Below, in pieces: positions 15,633 through 23,795 of a DNA stretch of 64,000 nucleotides (its first letter is position 1; each line of letters opens with the position of its first letter). Below the pieces are notes generated by a model. It was given only the letters and a program-made list of their open reading frames with translations, searched no databases and was not told where the DNA came from. Made by a program: the position numbers and the translations under genes. Origin of the DNA: an uncultured Pseudomonadota bacterium (GTDB taxonomy: Bacteria > Pseudomonadota > Alphaproteobacteria > UBA9219); the NCBI GenBank assembly GCA_903919315.1, contig CAIXHP010000032.1, forward strand, positions 1-64,000, read 5' to 3'.

Positions 15633-16339
15633 CAGCGCACCTCGCCCTTACGCGCCGCTTCGGTGCCGAGGCAATCCGCCAGCACCGTCTCGCCCGCGAT
15701 CATGCGCTGCCCGATGCATACAAGAGGATGCAGCCCCTGCGGCAGATAAATATCCGCGCGGCTACCGAACCGAATAATGCCGAAACGCTCGCCCGCCTGC
15801 AAAACATAGCCCTTTTGAACCGTGCAGATAATGCGCCGCGCGATCAGTCCCGCGATTTGCACGACCCCCAACAACTGGCCGTCATAGGGATGCTGGCCGC
15901 TCATCTGCAACGCAAGCGCCATGCGTTCGTTGTCCACGCTGGCCTTGTCGAGTGAGGCGTTCACAAATTTCCCCGGGCGATAATGCGCATGCACAATCTT
16001 GCCGTCCACAGGACTGCGGTTCACATGCACGTCGAACACGTTGAGGAAGATGCTGATGCGCGTGCGCTTTTGATCGCCCAGCCCCAGATCGGGATCGGGC
16101 ACCACTTCGGAAATCGCGATGACGCGCCCGTCGGCGGGACTGATGACCAGACCGGGACGCGCCGGAGTCACCCGCGCCGGATCGCGGAAGAAATAGATGC
16201 ACCACGCGAACAACACGATGCCAAAGAAGAAAGGCACAAGGCCGAACAGCCCCAGCGCCACCGCAGCAACGGCGAACAAGCCGATGAAGGGCCACCCGGC
16301 GGGGTGGATATAGGCCGCGAGATTCTTAAGCTTCATCAT
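15632..16339 (-). CDS. psd: phosphatidylserine decarboxylase (short proenzyme type)
   Basis: 235 residues, the compact alphaproteobacterial form. Two N-terminal hydrophobic segments (about 15-50) anchor it in the membrane. Conserved sites: 'ISPADGRV' (Asp70), 'FDVHVNRSPVDG' (His105) and the self-cleavage sequence 'IIRFGSRADIYLP', where Ser193 of Gly-Ser becomes the pyruvoyl group. It converts phosphatidylserine to phosphatidylethanolamine. First gene of psd-pssA; the preceding ~150 bases hold the promoter region shared with the divergent ORF at 16489. Confidence 0.96.
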   Translation of the reverse strand: MMKLKNLAAYIHPAGWPFIGLFAVAAVALGLFGLVPFFFGIVLFAWCIYFFRDPARVTPARPGLVISPADGRVIAISEVVPDPDLGLGDQKRTRISIFLNVFDVHVNRSPVDGKIVHAHYRPGKFVNASLDKASVDNERMALALQMSGQHPYDGQLLGVVQIAGLIARRIICTVQKGYVLQAGERFGIIRFGSRADIYLPQGLHPLVCIGQRMIAGETVLADCLGTEAARKGEVR

Positions 16340-16488
16340 GTTTCCCTGTTGTTTTCATACGATCAAAGGAGCCGCGCATACGGCCAAAGGCGGGATGTTA
16401 AAGCTATGTTAAAGATACGCACCTAGAATGACAACCCTGTCGGAAATTCGCGTTTTCACCGCCCCTTGACCGGGAAGGCCAGCACTGT

Positions 16489-16953
16489 ATGTCATCCCCT
16501 CTGCCGACCGCATCCGCCGCGCCGTTTTATGACGCGCACGCGCAGCAGCTCCCCCCGTCGATGCGCAACATCATGGGCGACTCGCGCCCGCTGGCGCGCC
16601 AAGTCCCGCCGCCCTGCGCCAGCCGCTTTACCTTCCAGTTCGACGGCGTGTTGTTTCAAGCCAGCCACACCGTCGGCGAAGGCAAAATCAGGCTGCGGAT
16701 CGGCGCAATCCTCGGCTATATGCCCTACAGCGCCGAATCAGCGCAGCGGCGGCGAATCGTGCTGCGCATTCTGGAAGGCTCCGGATCGTCAAAGACAACG
16801 GCGAAGTTCGGCATCAACGCCGACAACCAGATCGTCGTGCGCGGCGAGTTTTTGGTGGACGACATCGACCCGGCGGACTTCGTCTTTGTGCCCGCCGTGA
16901 CGTTCCTGCGCGACGCGATGCCGTTCATCCGTCTGATCGGCTCATGCCTCTGA
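16489..16953 (+). CDS. hypothetical protein
   Basis: 154 residues from ATG 16489, with GGGAAGG about 10 bases upstream. The first 45 residues are Pro/Ala-rich and probably unstructured. The rest is an alternating strand-helix domain ('FTFQFDGVLFQASHTVGEGK', 'RLRIGAILGYMPY', 'FGINADNQIVVRGEFLVDD', 'AVTFLRDAMPFIRLIG'). The layout recalls the YbjN/CesT-like chaperone fold, but that is a shape impression, not a recognised family. It is divergent from psd and convergent with the nitronate-monooxygenase-like gene. Confidence 0.55.
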   Translation: MSSPLPTASAAPFYDAHAQQLPPSMRNIMGDSRPLARQVPPPCASRFTFQFDGVLFQASHTVGEGKIRLRIGAILGYMPYSAESAQRRRIVLRILEGSGSSKTTAKFGINADNQIVVRGEFLVDDIDPADFVFVPAVTFLRDAMPFIRLIGSCL

Positions 16954-16966
16954 TCCGCGCCGCGCG

Positions 16967-18364
16967 TCAATACCCCGTCGCGATACGCTCCACCAACTGC
17001 TTCACCGTCGGCACAAAGCCGTTGGCGTAATAGGGATCGGACGCGAAGCGATAGGCATTATGCCCGGCGAACATCAGCTGCTTTTCGACATCGCCGTCAT
17101 GGCTGATGTTCTGAAGCGTCTTCTGAATGCAAAAGCTGCGCGGATCGGGTTTGCGCCCCGTGGTGCCCGCTTCGCTCTGCGACCAGTTGGAGAAATGGCA
17201 AGCCGAAAGACAGCCCATGCAGCTGATCTGATCGGCCAAAATCATCTGCGCCCTGTCCGGCGCGACAAAGATCAGCGTGTTGTCGGGCGTGCGCATCGGA
17301 CGGGTAAATCCGGCGGCGATCCAGCCTTGCGCACGCGTCAAATCTTCGGGAGTCATGTAAACCGGCTTGCCGACCGTCCCGACCTGAAACGCCGCCGTCA
17401 GTTCGCCGAGGGGCTCCAGAGCATACGCGACCTGCCGCTCCGACCGCTCCTGCAGTTCCTTCAAAAACGGATTGCGCACGGCGGACGAATAAAACCCCGT
17501 GGGCGAGAATTTGTTGAGATAAACGTCGCCCGCCTTGAGCGTCAGCAGCCGCTGTTTCCACGCGTTGGAAATCGGACTCTCCTGCGTCAGCAAGGGCCGC
17601 GTACCATATTGGAATGCGATGGGGCCAAGGTCGGGATTGCCGATCCAGTCCTGCCATTCGCTCAGCCACCATACGCCGCCCGCCATAACGATCGGCACAT
17701 CGCCAAGGCCATACTCGCGCATCAACTGGCGCAGCGCCAGCACGCGGGGAAACGGCGATTCGGGCTTGAGGGGATCTTCGCTGTTCGACAAACCGTTATG
17801 ACCGCCCGCCAACCACGGATCTTCGTACACCACGCCGCCCAGAAATTCGCGGTACTTGTGGTACGAACGCAGCCACAAGGCGCGAAACGCCCGCGCCGAC
17901 GACACGATGGGATAGTAGTAAGCGCCGAAATGCGCGGCGATCTCCGCCACCTTATAGGGCATGCCCGCGCCGCAGGTGATTCCGTGGATCAGTCCCTTGG
18001 TCTTCTCAAGAATGCCGTGCAGAATTTGCTCGGCCGCCGCCATCTCCCACAGCACGTTCATGTGCAGACGGCCCTGCCCGTTCGCGATCTCGTGCGCTTT
18101 TTGCGCCTGCGCGATACCGCCGCGAATGGAAAACGTGATCAGCTCTTTATGCCGCTCGCCGCGTGTCTTGCCCTTGTAGATTTGCGGAAACAGATGGCCG
18201 TCGTCGTCATAGCTGTCGGCGTTCACGCCGGAAAAAGTGCCCACGCCGCCCGCCGCCGCCCAAGCGCCGGAACTTTCGCCATTGGACACGGAAATGCCCT
18301 TCCCGCCTTCGATCAAAGGCAAAACTTCTTGTCCAGAAATGAGCAATGGTTGCAGCGCTTTCAC
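16967..18364 (-). CDS. nitronate monooxygenase-like flavoprotein with extra cysteine cluster
   Basis: 465 residues from GTG 18364, with AAGGA about 9 bases upstream. The body resembles the 2-nitropropane dioxygenase/nitronate monooxygenase TIM barrel: 'GGVGTFSGVN' early, 'GITCGAGMPYKVAEIAAHFG', 'PIVMAGGVWW' and 'GPIAFQYGTRPLLTQESPIS' (the FMN-phosphate loop region in this family). Unusually for the family, the C-terminal part has Cys382-x2-Cys385-x3-Cys389 plus Cys412, which could bind a metal or iron-sulfur cluster (inference). Family members oxidise alkyl nitronates or act as FMN-dependent enoyl reductases; the substrate is unknown. Confidence 0.8.
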   Translation of the reverse strand: MKALQPLLISGQEVLPLIEGGKGISVSNGESSGAWAAAGGVGTFSGVNADSYDDDGHLFPQIYKGKTRGERHKELITFSIRGGIAQAQKAHEIANGQGRLHMNVLWEMAAAEQILHGILEKTKGLIHGITCGAGMPYKVAEIAAHFGAYYYPIVSSARAFRALWLRSYHKYREFLGGVVYEDPWLAGGHNGLSNSEDPLKPESPFPRVLALRQLMREYGLGDVPIVMAGGVWWLSEWQDWIGNPDLGPIAFQYGTRPLLTQESPISNAWKQRLLTLKAGDVYLNKFSPTGFYSSAVRNPFLKELQERSERQVAYALEPLGELTAAFQVGTVGKPVYMTPEDLTRAQGWIAAGFTRPMRTPDNTLIFVAPDRAQMILADQISCMGCLSACHFSNWSQSEAGTTGRKPDPRSFCIQKTLQNISHDGDVEKQLMFAGHNAYRFASDPYYANGFVPTVKQLVERIATGY

Positions 18365-18592
18365 GGTTTCGTCATCCTTTCAACGTGGAACCCGAATATA
18401 GCGCACATTTTAAAAGCCATTCCAAGCTTTCTCACAGCATGGCTACCAAAAAACAGGTAATGCAACGCAATAGGCCGCCCCATCCCCGCTTAAGCCCCGT
18501 TTGGATGATTGCAATCGCAGCGGCAATGCGGTCAACTCACGCCTCTTACAACCGCCAAGCTCGGAAAGCCTGTGCTTCAAGCAATCAAGAAC

Positions 18593-19153
18593 ATGAAGTC
18601 CGAAAACTGGGGCGGTTGGGCCAGCATGACCGGCAGCCTCATCACGGTCGCCGCCGGAGACGCGCAAAGCTTTATCTCGACCGTCAGTTTCGTCGGGGCG
18701 GAAATCTGCTTCGTCCGGAAAGGCCACACCAGCTGGGGTTATTCCCTCGGTTGCGCCGGACTGAGCTTTGGCGACGGCATGCTCTGCTTCTCGGACGCGA
18801 CAAGCGGGGGGACGGCCCTTAAAATAACGCTGATCGCGCTCACCATCGCTTGGGCCATCGGCGCTTTGCGCTATCCGCTGGAACGGCTTGGCAAAGCCAT
18901 CGCTTCCCGTTCCCAACGCTGGAGCGATCAGCTTCAAAGAACGGCGAACGCCATCCCTCCTTTTGCCGGAAGCGTGACTCTCCTCCTAAGAATTCCAACG
19001 CTGTACACGGCGGCTTTTTCCGGCGAGCATTTTAACGCGGTCGTGTTCGTTTGCACGGCGTTCTGGGCGACGGCCGACGTTTTGCTCGGACGCGTGCAAA
19101 ACTTCATTCAAGGCCCATTCCGGTCTTTCCTGCGACGGATCCACGCGGCATAG
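18593..19153 (+). CDS. hypothetical membrane protein
   Basis: 186 residues from ATG 18593; the open frame extends upstream but only with a TTG start and no binding site. Several moderately hydrophobic segments are present: 'MTGSLITVAAGDAQSFIS', 'ALKITLIALTIAWAIGAL', 'PFAGSVTLLLRIPTLYTAAF' and 'AVVFVCTAFWATADVLLG', with a basic C-terminus. No family is recognised. It is convergent with pnp, and the pnp terminator lies between them. Confidence 0.5.
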   Translation: MKSENWGGWASMTGSLITVAAGDAQSFISTVSFVGAEICFVRKGHTSWGYSLGCAGLSFGDGMLCFSDATSGGTALKITLIALTIAWAIGALRYPLERLGKAIASRSQRWSDQLQRTANAIPPFAGSVTLLLRIPTLYTAAFSGEHFNAVVFVCTAFWATADVLLGRVQNFIQGPFRSFLRRIHAA

Positions 19154-19169
19154 CGGCCAATACGGCAAC

Positions 19170-19199
19170 AAAAAAGGCGGGATGGTTGCCCACCCCGCC
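19170..19199 (-). terminator. intrinsic terminator of the pnp operon
   Basis: On the minus strand, GGCGGGGTGG-GCAA-CCATCCCGCC forms a 10-bp stem (one G-T pair) with a GCAA tetraloop, followed by six T. It lies 26 bases after the pnp stop, a textbook Rho-independent terminator. Confidence 0.92.
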
Positions 19200-19224
19200 C
19201 TCATTGGTTATCGCACGCGGAGGT

Positions 19225-21342
19225 TTACACCGCCGGGCGTTGCGAAAGGTCTTCGCCGGTCTTTTGATCGACCGCCTTCATCGACAGCTTAACCTTGCCG
19301 CGATCATCGACACCCATAACCTTCACGCGCACTTCGTCGCCCACGTTCACAACGTCGGCAACCTTGGCGATACGCTGCTGGCTGATTTCCGAAATGTGCA
19401 CGAGACCGTCCTTCGAGCCGAGGAAGTTCACGAAAGCGCCGAAATCGACGACCTTCACGACCTTGCCGACATAGATCTGGCCGATCTCAGGCTCCGCGAC
19501 GATGCCCTTGATCCAACCGATGGCGGCATCGGCCGCCTTTTGGTCAACGGCGGCGACCTTGATGGTGCCGTCGTCTTCGATGTCCACTTTCGCGCCGGTG
19601 ACTTCGCAGATTTCACGAATCACCTTGCCGCCGGAACCGATCACTTCGCGGATCTTGTCCTTTGGAATAGTGATGGTGGTGATGCGCGGAGCGTTGTCGT
19701 TCACGCCGTCGCGCGCCGCCGTCAAGGCCTTCGCCATCTCGCCAAGAATGTGCATCCGGCCTTCCTGCGCCTGCGCCAGAGCGATCTTCATGATCTCCTC
19801 GGTGATCGAGGTGATCTTGATGTCCATCTGCAGCGAGGTGACGCCCTTGTCCGTGCCCGCCACCTTGAAATCCATGTCGCCGAGGTGATCCTCGTCGCCC
19901 AGAATATCCGACAGCACCGCAAAGCCGCGATCTTCCTTGATGAGGCCCATGGCGATGCCCGCCACCGGACGAGCCAGCGGAACGCCCGCGTCCATCAACG
20001 CCAGCGACGAACCGCACACCGTGGCCATCGACGACGAGCCGTTGGATTCGGTGATCTCGGACACGACGCGGATGGTGTAGGGGAACTTGTCCTTCGCCGG
20101 AAGCAACGGATGCACCGCGCGCCAAGCCAGCTTGCCATGGCCGATTTCGCGGCGGCCGGGGCTGCCCATGCGGCCCGTCTCACCGACCGAGTAGGGAGGG
20201 AAGTTGTAGTGCAGCATGAAATGCTCGCGGTATTCGCCCGCCAGCGCGTCGATGATCTGTTCATCCTGCCCGGTGCCGAGCGTGGTGACGACCAGCGCCT
20301 GCGTCTCGCCGCGTGTAAACAACGCCGAGCCGTGAGCGCGGGGCAAAACGCCCACTTCGGCCACAATCGGGCGCACCGTCTTGGTGTTGCGTCCGTCGAT
20401 ACGGCGGCCGCTGTCCAAAATCATGGCGCGGACGTGATCGTATTTCAGTTGGTCGATGCCGTCGAGAATCTGCTCAGCCGTAAACGCTTCCGCCGGAATA
20501 GAGGCCAAAGCCTTTTCCTTCATCGCGTCGAGCTTGCTGTAGCGGATTGCCTTGGCCGTTTCGTTGTAGGCATCGGTCAAATCGGCACCGACGACGCTCT
20601 TCAGCTTCGCTTGCAGCGCCTTCTTGTCGAACGCGGGCGGCGGCAGCTCGCGCGGCTCCTTCGCCGCCATTTCCGCGAGGCTGATGATGAGGTCGATCAC
20701 CGGCTGGAAGTTCTGGTGGCCGAACATGACGGCCTTGAGCATTACGTCTTCCGGCAGTTCCTTAGCCTCGGACTCGACCATCAGCACGCCTTCCTTGGTG
20801 CCCGCGACGATCAGTTCCATCTCGCTGCTTTCCATTTCAAGCAGCGTCGGATTCAGAATGTATTGCCCGCCGACATAGCCGACGCGCGCGCCCGCGATCG
20901 GGCCGAGGAACGGCACGCCCGAAATCGTCAGCGCCGCCGAGCAACCGATCAACGCGACGATGTCCGGACTGTTCTCCAGATCGTGGCTGAGGACGGTGGC
21001 GATCACCTGCGTTTCGCAGAGATAGCCTTCGGGGAACAGCGGACGGATCGGACGGTCAATCAAACGACTGATCAACGTCTCGGCTTCCGAAGGACGGCCT
21101 TCGCGACGAAAGAAACCGCCCGGGATTTTACCGGCGGCAAAAGTCTTTTCCTGATAATTGACCGTGAGCGGAAAGAAATCCTGCCCCGGCTTCGCCTTAC
21201 GCGCCGCGACGACCGTGCAAAGCACCGTCGTGCCGCCTATGGAGGCCATCACCGAACCATCGGCCTGACGCGCAACCTTGCCCGTTTCCAACACGAGCTT
21301 CTTGCCCTGCCAGTCCATTTCCTTGCGATAAACTGTAAACAT
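19225..21342 (-). CDS. pnp: polyribonucleotide nucleotidyltransferase (PNPase)
   Basis: 705 residues, full length. Two RNase PH-like domains flank a helical linker; the catalytic second core contains '[20 protein letters not shown]' and '[20 protein letters not shown]'. It is followed by a KH domain ('[10 protein letters not shown]', about residues 567-576) and an S1 domain ('[20 protein letters not shown]'). It degrades mRNA phosphorolytically and joins the degradosome. As in many bacteria it is at the end of the nusA-rpsO cluster, but here a GNAT gene and a repeat separate it from rpsO. A strong terminator follows. Confidence 0.98.
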   Translation of the reverse strand: MFTVYRKEMDWQGKKLVLETGKVARQADGSVMASIGGTTVLCTVVAARKAKPGQDFFPLTVNYQEKTFAAGKIPGGFFRREGRPSEAETLISRLIDRPIRPLFPEGYLCETQVIATVLSHDLENSPDIVALIGCSAALTISGVPFLGPIAGARVGYVGGQYILNPTLLEMESSEMELIVAGTKEGVLMVESEAKELPEDVMLKAVMFGHQNFQPVIDLIISLAEMAAKEPRELPPPAFDKKALQAKLKSVVGADLTDAYNETAKAIRYSKLDAMKEKALASIPAEAFTAEQILDGIDQLKYDHVRAMILDSGRRIDGRNTKTVRPIVAEVGVLPRAHGSALFTRGETQALVVTTLGTGQDEQIIDALAGEYREHFMLHYNFPPYSVGETGRMGSPGRREIGHGKLAWRAVHPLLPAKDKFPYTIRVVSEITESNGSSSMATVCGSSLALMDAGVPLARPVAGIAMGLIKEDRGFAVLSDILGDEDHLGDMDFKVAGTDKGVTSLQMDIKITSITEEIMKIALAQAQEGRMHILGEMAKALTAARDGVNDNAPRITTITIPKDKIREVIGSGGKVIREICEVTGAKVDIEDDGTIKVAAVDQKAADAAIGWIKGIVAEPEIGQIYVGKVVKVVDFGAFVNFLGSKDGLVHISEISQQRIAKVADVVNVGDEVRVKVMGVDDRGKVKLSMKAVDQKTGEDLSQRPAV

Positions 21343-21470
21343 CCACTTTTCCTCTTATCCTTGAGTCCCGCAGGTCCCCATGACCGACGGCTTTCATGTT
21401 GCTTCTGCTTCATGAGTGCGCCCGGAACCTAGCGGGAATTGCCCTGTAATGCCAGCGTTTTGATGGGGCG

Positions 21471-21899
21471 TTAACGATCCGCCAGCCGCCTCATAAACCC
21501 ATAACGCTGATGCCCGGCAGGAAAATCGGGCATAATCACGAATTGCTGGAAACCGATCTTTTGGTAGAAGCCCGGAGCGTCAAAGGTCTGCGTCCAAAGG
21601 TAAATCCCCCCGCACCCGCGCCGACGGGCTTCCTCCTCGGCGATGGCCATAAGCGCACGCCCCACACCCTGCCCACGCAAATCGGGATGCACCCACAGCG
21701 TGTCCACATACAGCCAATCCCAGAACGTCTTGCCATAAAGACCCGCAACAATCTTCCCGCTCGCGTCGCGCCGGAGTGCAGCAAGAGGACGAAAAGCAAT
21801 CGGAGCAACCCCCTTCGCCGCCGTATGCTCCGCCAACCCCGCCTCAAGCGCAGCAAGGTCAGCCTCCGTTATCGTATCGGAAATCTCGGTTAAAGACAT
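21471..21899 (-). CDS. GNAT family N-acetyltransferase
   Basis: 142 residues from ATG 21899. The acetyl-CoA motif A is clear: 'LYVDTLWVHPDLRGQGVGRA', continuing LMAIAEEEARRRGC, and the C-terminal 'QTFDAPGFYQKIGFQQF' is motif B of the GNAT fold. Similar stand-alone acetyltransferases act on small amines; the substrate is unknown. Its position between rpsO and pnp, normally adjacent, shows an insertion into the operon. A dispersed repeat unit lies 36 bases upstream, consistent with local rearrangement. Confidence 0.88.
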   Translation of the reverse strand: MSLTEISDTITEADLAALEAGLAEHTAAKGVAPIAFRPLAALRRDASGKIVAGLYGKTFWDWLYVDTLWVHPDLRGQGVGRALMAIAEEEARRRGCGGIYLWTQTFDAPGFYQKIGFQQFVIMPDFPAGHQRYGFMRRLADR

Positions 21900-21934
21900 G
21901 CCATCCCCCATGCAGAACACATTCTGCCTCCAGC

Positions 21935-21967
21935 GTCATCGCCGCGCAGGCGGCGATCCATCACCTG
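21935..21967 (+). repeat. unit of the dispersed palindromic repeat
   Basis: Begins GTCATCGCCGCGCAGGCGGC and continues GATCCATCACCTG. The hairpin ATCGCCGC-GCAG-GCGGCGAT has 8 bp. It is a single unit between the GNAT gene and rpsO; no inverted partner is obvious before rpsO. Confidence 0.65.
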
Positions 21968-22076
21968 TCCGCAACGCAAGCCATGCGTTGAAAACAAAAG
22001 CGCAGGAATCCAGACACGGAAAAACGCGCCACAACATGGCAGCGCGCTCACCCGATCAGAAACGAACGTCCGATGC

Positions 22077-22349
22077 TTACTTACGCAGACCCAACGTGGC
22101 GATCAGCTTTTCGTACTTCGCCATATCGACGCGCTTCAGATAGGTCAGCAGACGGCGGCGGTTGCCGACCATCATGAGGAGACCACGGCGCGAGTGGTGG
22201 TCTTTCTTGTGCATGGCGAAATGTTCGGTCAGGTGATTGATGCGCTGCGTCAGCAACGCGACCTGAACTTCCGGCGAACCGGTGTCGCCCTTTTTACGGG
22301 CGTGCTTTTGAATGACCGCAGACTTGTGGGCCAAGAGGTGCTTCGACAT
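22077..22349 (-). CDS. rpsO: 30S ribosomal protein S15
   Basis: 90 residues, normal for S15. Family features: '[20 protein letters not shown]', continuing [18 protein letters not shown], and the ending '[20 protein letters not shown]'. It binds 16S rRNA helix 22 and nucleates the platform. ATG 22349 has AAGGAG 7 bases upstream; a start five codons earlier is rejected. It sits directly after truB, as in most proteobacteria. Confidence 0.98.
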   Translation of the reverse strand: MSKHLLAHKSAVIQKHARKKGDTGSPEVQVALLTQRINHLTEHFAMHKKDHHSRRGLLMMVGNRRRLLTYLKRVDMAKYEKLIATLGLRK

Positions 22350-22367
22350 CGTAGTCTCCTTCATGCG

Positions 22368-23390
22368 TTAAAAGTGAAAACCGCGCACCACGCGAAACTC
22401 ACCGGCTTTGGCCTCAACGAGGGCCACAGGAACGCCCTGATGCTCGGCCATGATAACGGGCGCGTTCATCAGATCGATATGCTGCGGCCTGATCAAAAGG
22501 CCTTGTCCGGCGCGCAAACGCTGCGCCTCGCTGGCGGTCAGATGCAGGCCCGGGATGTCGTCCAGTGCCGCGCCGAGCGCCAACAATGCCGTTAAGGCAG
22601 CGCCCTTATGCGCCAGATTTTCCAGATTTTCCAGCGAAATTGCGCGATCCAGCCCAAACGGCCCCACCCGCGTCCGGCGCAGGGCGCTGACATGGCCGCA
22701 CGTTCCCAACGCCAAGGCCAAATCCCGCGCCAGCGACCGCACATACATCCCCTTGCCGCACGTCACGCGAAACGAAGCAAAATCGCCCGCCCCCCCCCTA
22801 GAGCCCTCCCCCTCTGGGGGGAGGGTTGGGTGGGGGGTCGAAACCCGCGATTCGCCCGCAAATTCAGCGCCCTGAGGAACACACCCTCCACCCGGAGCGG
22901 AAGCGCTTTCCACCAATTCCAGCCCGTAAATCATCACCTGCCGCGAAGCCAGTTCCGGCACCCCGCCCGCCCGCGCGATGTCATAGGCGCGCTCGCCGTC
23001 CAGCTTGATCGCCGAAAAAGCTGGAGGCGTTTGGTTAATAAGCCCGGTGAAGCGCGGCAACGCCTGCCGGATCGCCGCCTCGGTAGGCCGCACGTCGCTT
23101 TGCGCCGTGACCTCGCCTTCGCCATCGTCAGTGGAGCGTTGCTCGCCCCAACGGATGGTGAACTCATACGTCTTGTCGCCGTCCATGACATAGGGGATCA
23201 GCTTGGTCGCCTCGCCGAACGCCAGCGGCAGAATCCCGGTCGCCAGCGGATCGAGCGTCCCGCCATGCCCTGCCTTTTTGCCGCCCAGCAACCGCCGCAC
23301 CTTCCCCAACGCCTGCGTCGAAGTCAGCCCCAAAGGCTTGTCGAGGATCAACCAACCGTGAACGGGAATCTGGATTTTCGGAGAACTCAT
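22368..23390 (-). CDS. truB: tRNA pseudouridine(55) synthase TruB with a low-complexity insert
   Basis: 340 residues, longer than usual. Catalytic Asp47 lies in 'KAGHGGTLDPLATG'; 'GDKTYEFTIRWGEQRSTDD', 'TPPAFSAIKLDGERAYDIAR' and 'FRVTCGKGMYVRSLARDLA' are standard TruB segments. It makes Psi55 in the T loop of tRNAs. Between 'VMIYGLELV' (160) and 'FRVTCGKGMYVRSL' (207 on), where family members have a short loop, about 40 extra residues appear ('APGGGCVPQGAEF', 'STPHPTLPPEGEGSRGG'), encoded by a GC-rich palindromic repeat (22791-22838). The frame is kept, so the enzyme is likely active with a surface loop. Confidence 0.95.
   Translation of the reverse strand: MSSPKIQIPVHGWLILDKPLGLTSTQALGKVRRLLGGKKAGHGGTLDPLATGILPLAFGEATKLIPYVMDGDKTYEFTIRWGEQRSTDDGEGEVTAQSDVRPTEAAIRQALPRFTGLINQTPPAFSAIKLDGERAYDIARAGGVPELASRQVMIYGLELVESASAPGGGCVPQGAEFAGESRVSTPHPTLPPEGEGSRGGAGDFASFRVTCGKGMYVRSLARDLALALGTCGHVSALRRTRVGPFGLDRAISLENLENLAHKGAALTALLALGAALDDIPGLHLTASEAQRLRAGQGLLIRPQHIDLMNAPVIMAEHQGVPVALVEAKAGEFRVVRGFHF
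22791..22838. repeat. palindromic GC-rich repeat inserted in frame in truB
   Basis: The plus strand has a run of C, then GAGCCCTCCCCCTCTGGGGG continuing GAGGGTTGGGTGGGG. CCCTCCCC and GGGGAGGG form an 8-bp hairpin. On the coding strand it gives the 'HPTLPPEGEGSRGG' type of peptide, which I recall as the product of a common bacterial palindromic repeat. It has no similarity to the GTCAT family. Confidence 0.75.
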
Positions 23391-23396
23391 GCCCGC

Positions 23397-23780
23397 CTAG
23401 TCTTCATCAGACGGAGCAAGGTCTTTCGCCACAACCGGGTCGTGCAGGATAGTCTCGATCTTCTGCGCGTACTCAAAGCTGTTGTCCGACTTGAACTGCA
23501 ACTTCGGCACATAGCGCAACTTGACCGACTTGGCGATTTCGTGGCGGAAGAACCCGACCACATCATTCAACCCGCGCACCGTCTCCGGCATATTCTGGCC
23601 GCCCATGGGCATAACGAACGCCGTCGCGTTGCGCAAATCGGGGCTAACCTGCACCTCCGTCACCGTGACCACCGTGGACGGCAAAAAGCCCCTCGGCCAC
23701 GGCACGTCGCCGCGCATCAGGATCGCGGCCAAAACATGCCGTATTTCCTCGCCGACGCGGAGTTGTCTCTGGTTACGCAT
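23397..23780 (-). CDS. rbfA: 30S ribosome-binding factor RbfA
   Basis: 127 residues. It carries the RbfA pattern: 'RQLRVGEEIRHVLAAIL' at the N-terminus, 'TVTEVQVSPDLRNATAFVMP' in the middle, and 'EIAKSVKLRYVPKLQFKSDN' with 'IETILHD' towards the end, a KH-like fold with an AxG-type kink replaced by 'AKS'. It assists maturation of the 16S rRNA 5' end and cold adaptation. It lies 15 bases after infB and 6 bases before truB, in the standard cluster order. Confidence 0.96.
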   Translation of the reverse strand: MRNQRQLRVGEEIRHVLAAILMRGDVPWPRGFLPSTVVTVTEVQVSPDLRNATAFVMPMGGQNMPETVRGLNDVVGFFRHEIAKSVKLRYVPKLQFKSDNSFEYAQKIETILHDPVVAKDLAPSDED

Positions 23781-23795
23781 GCTGGCCCCTACCCC

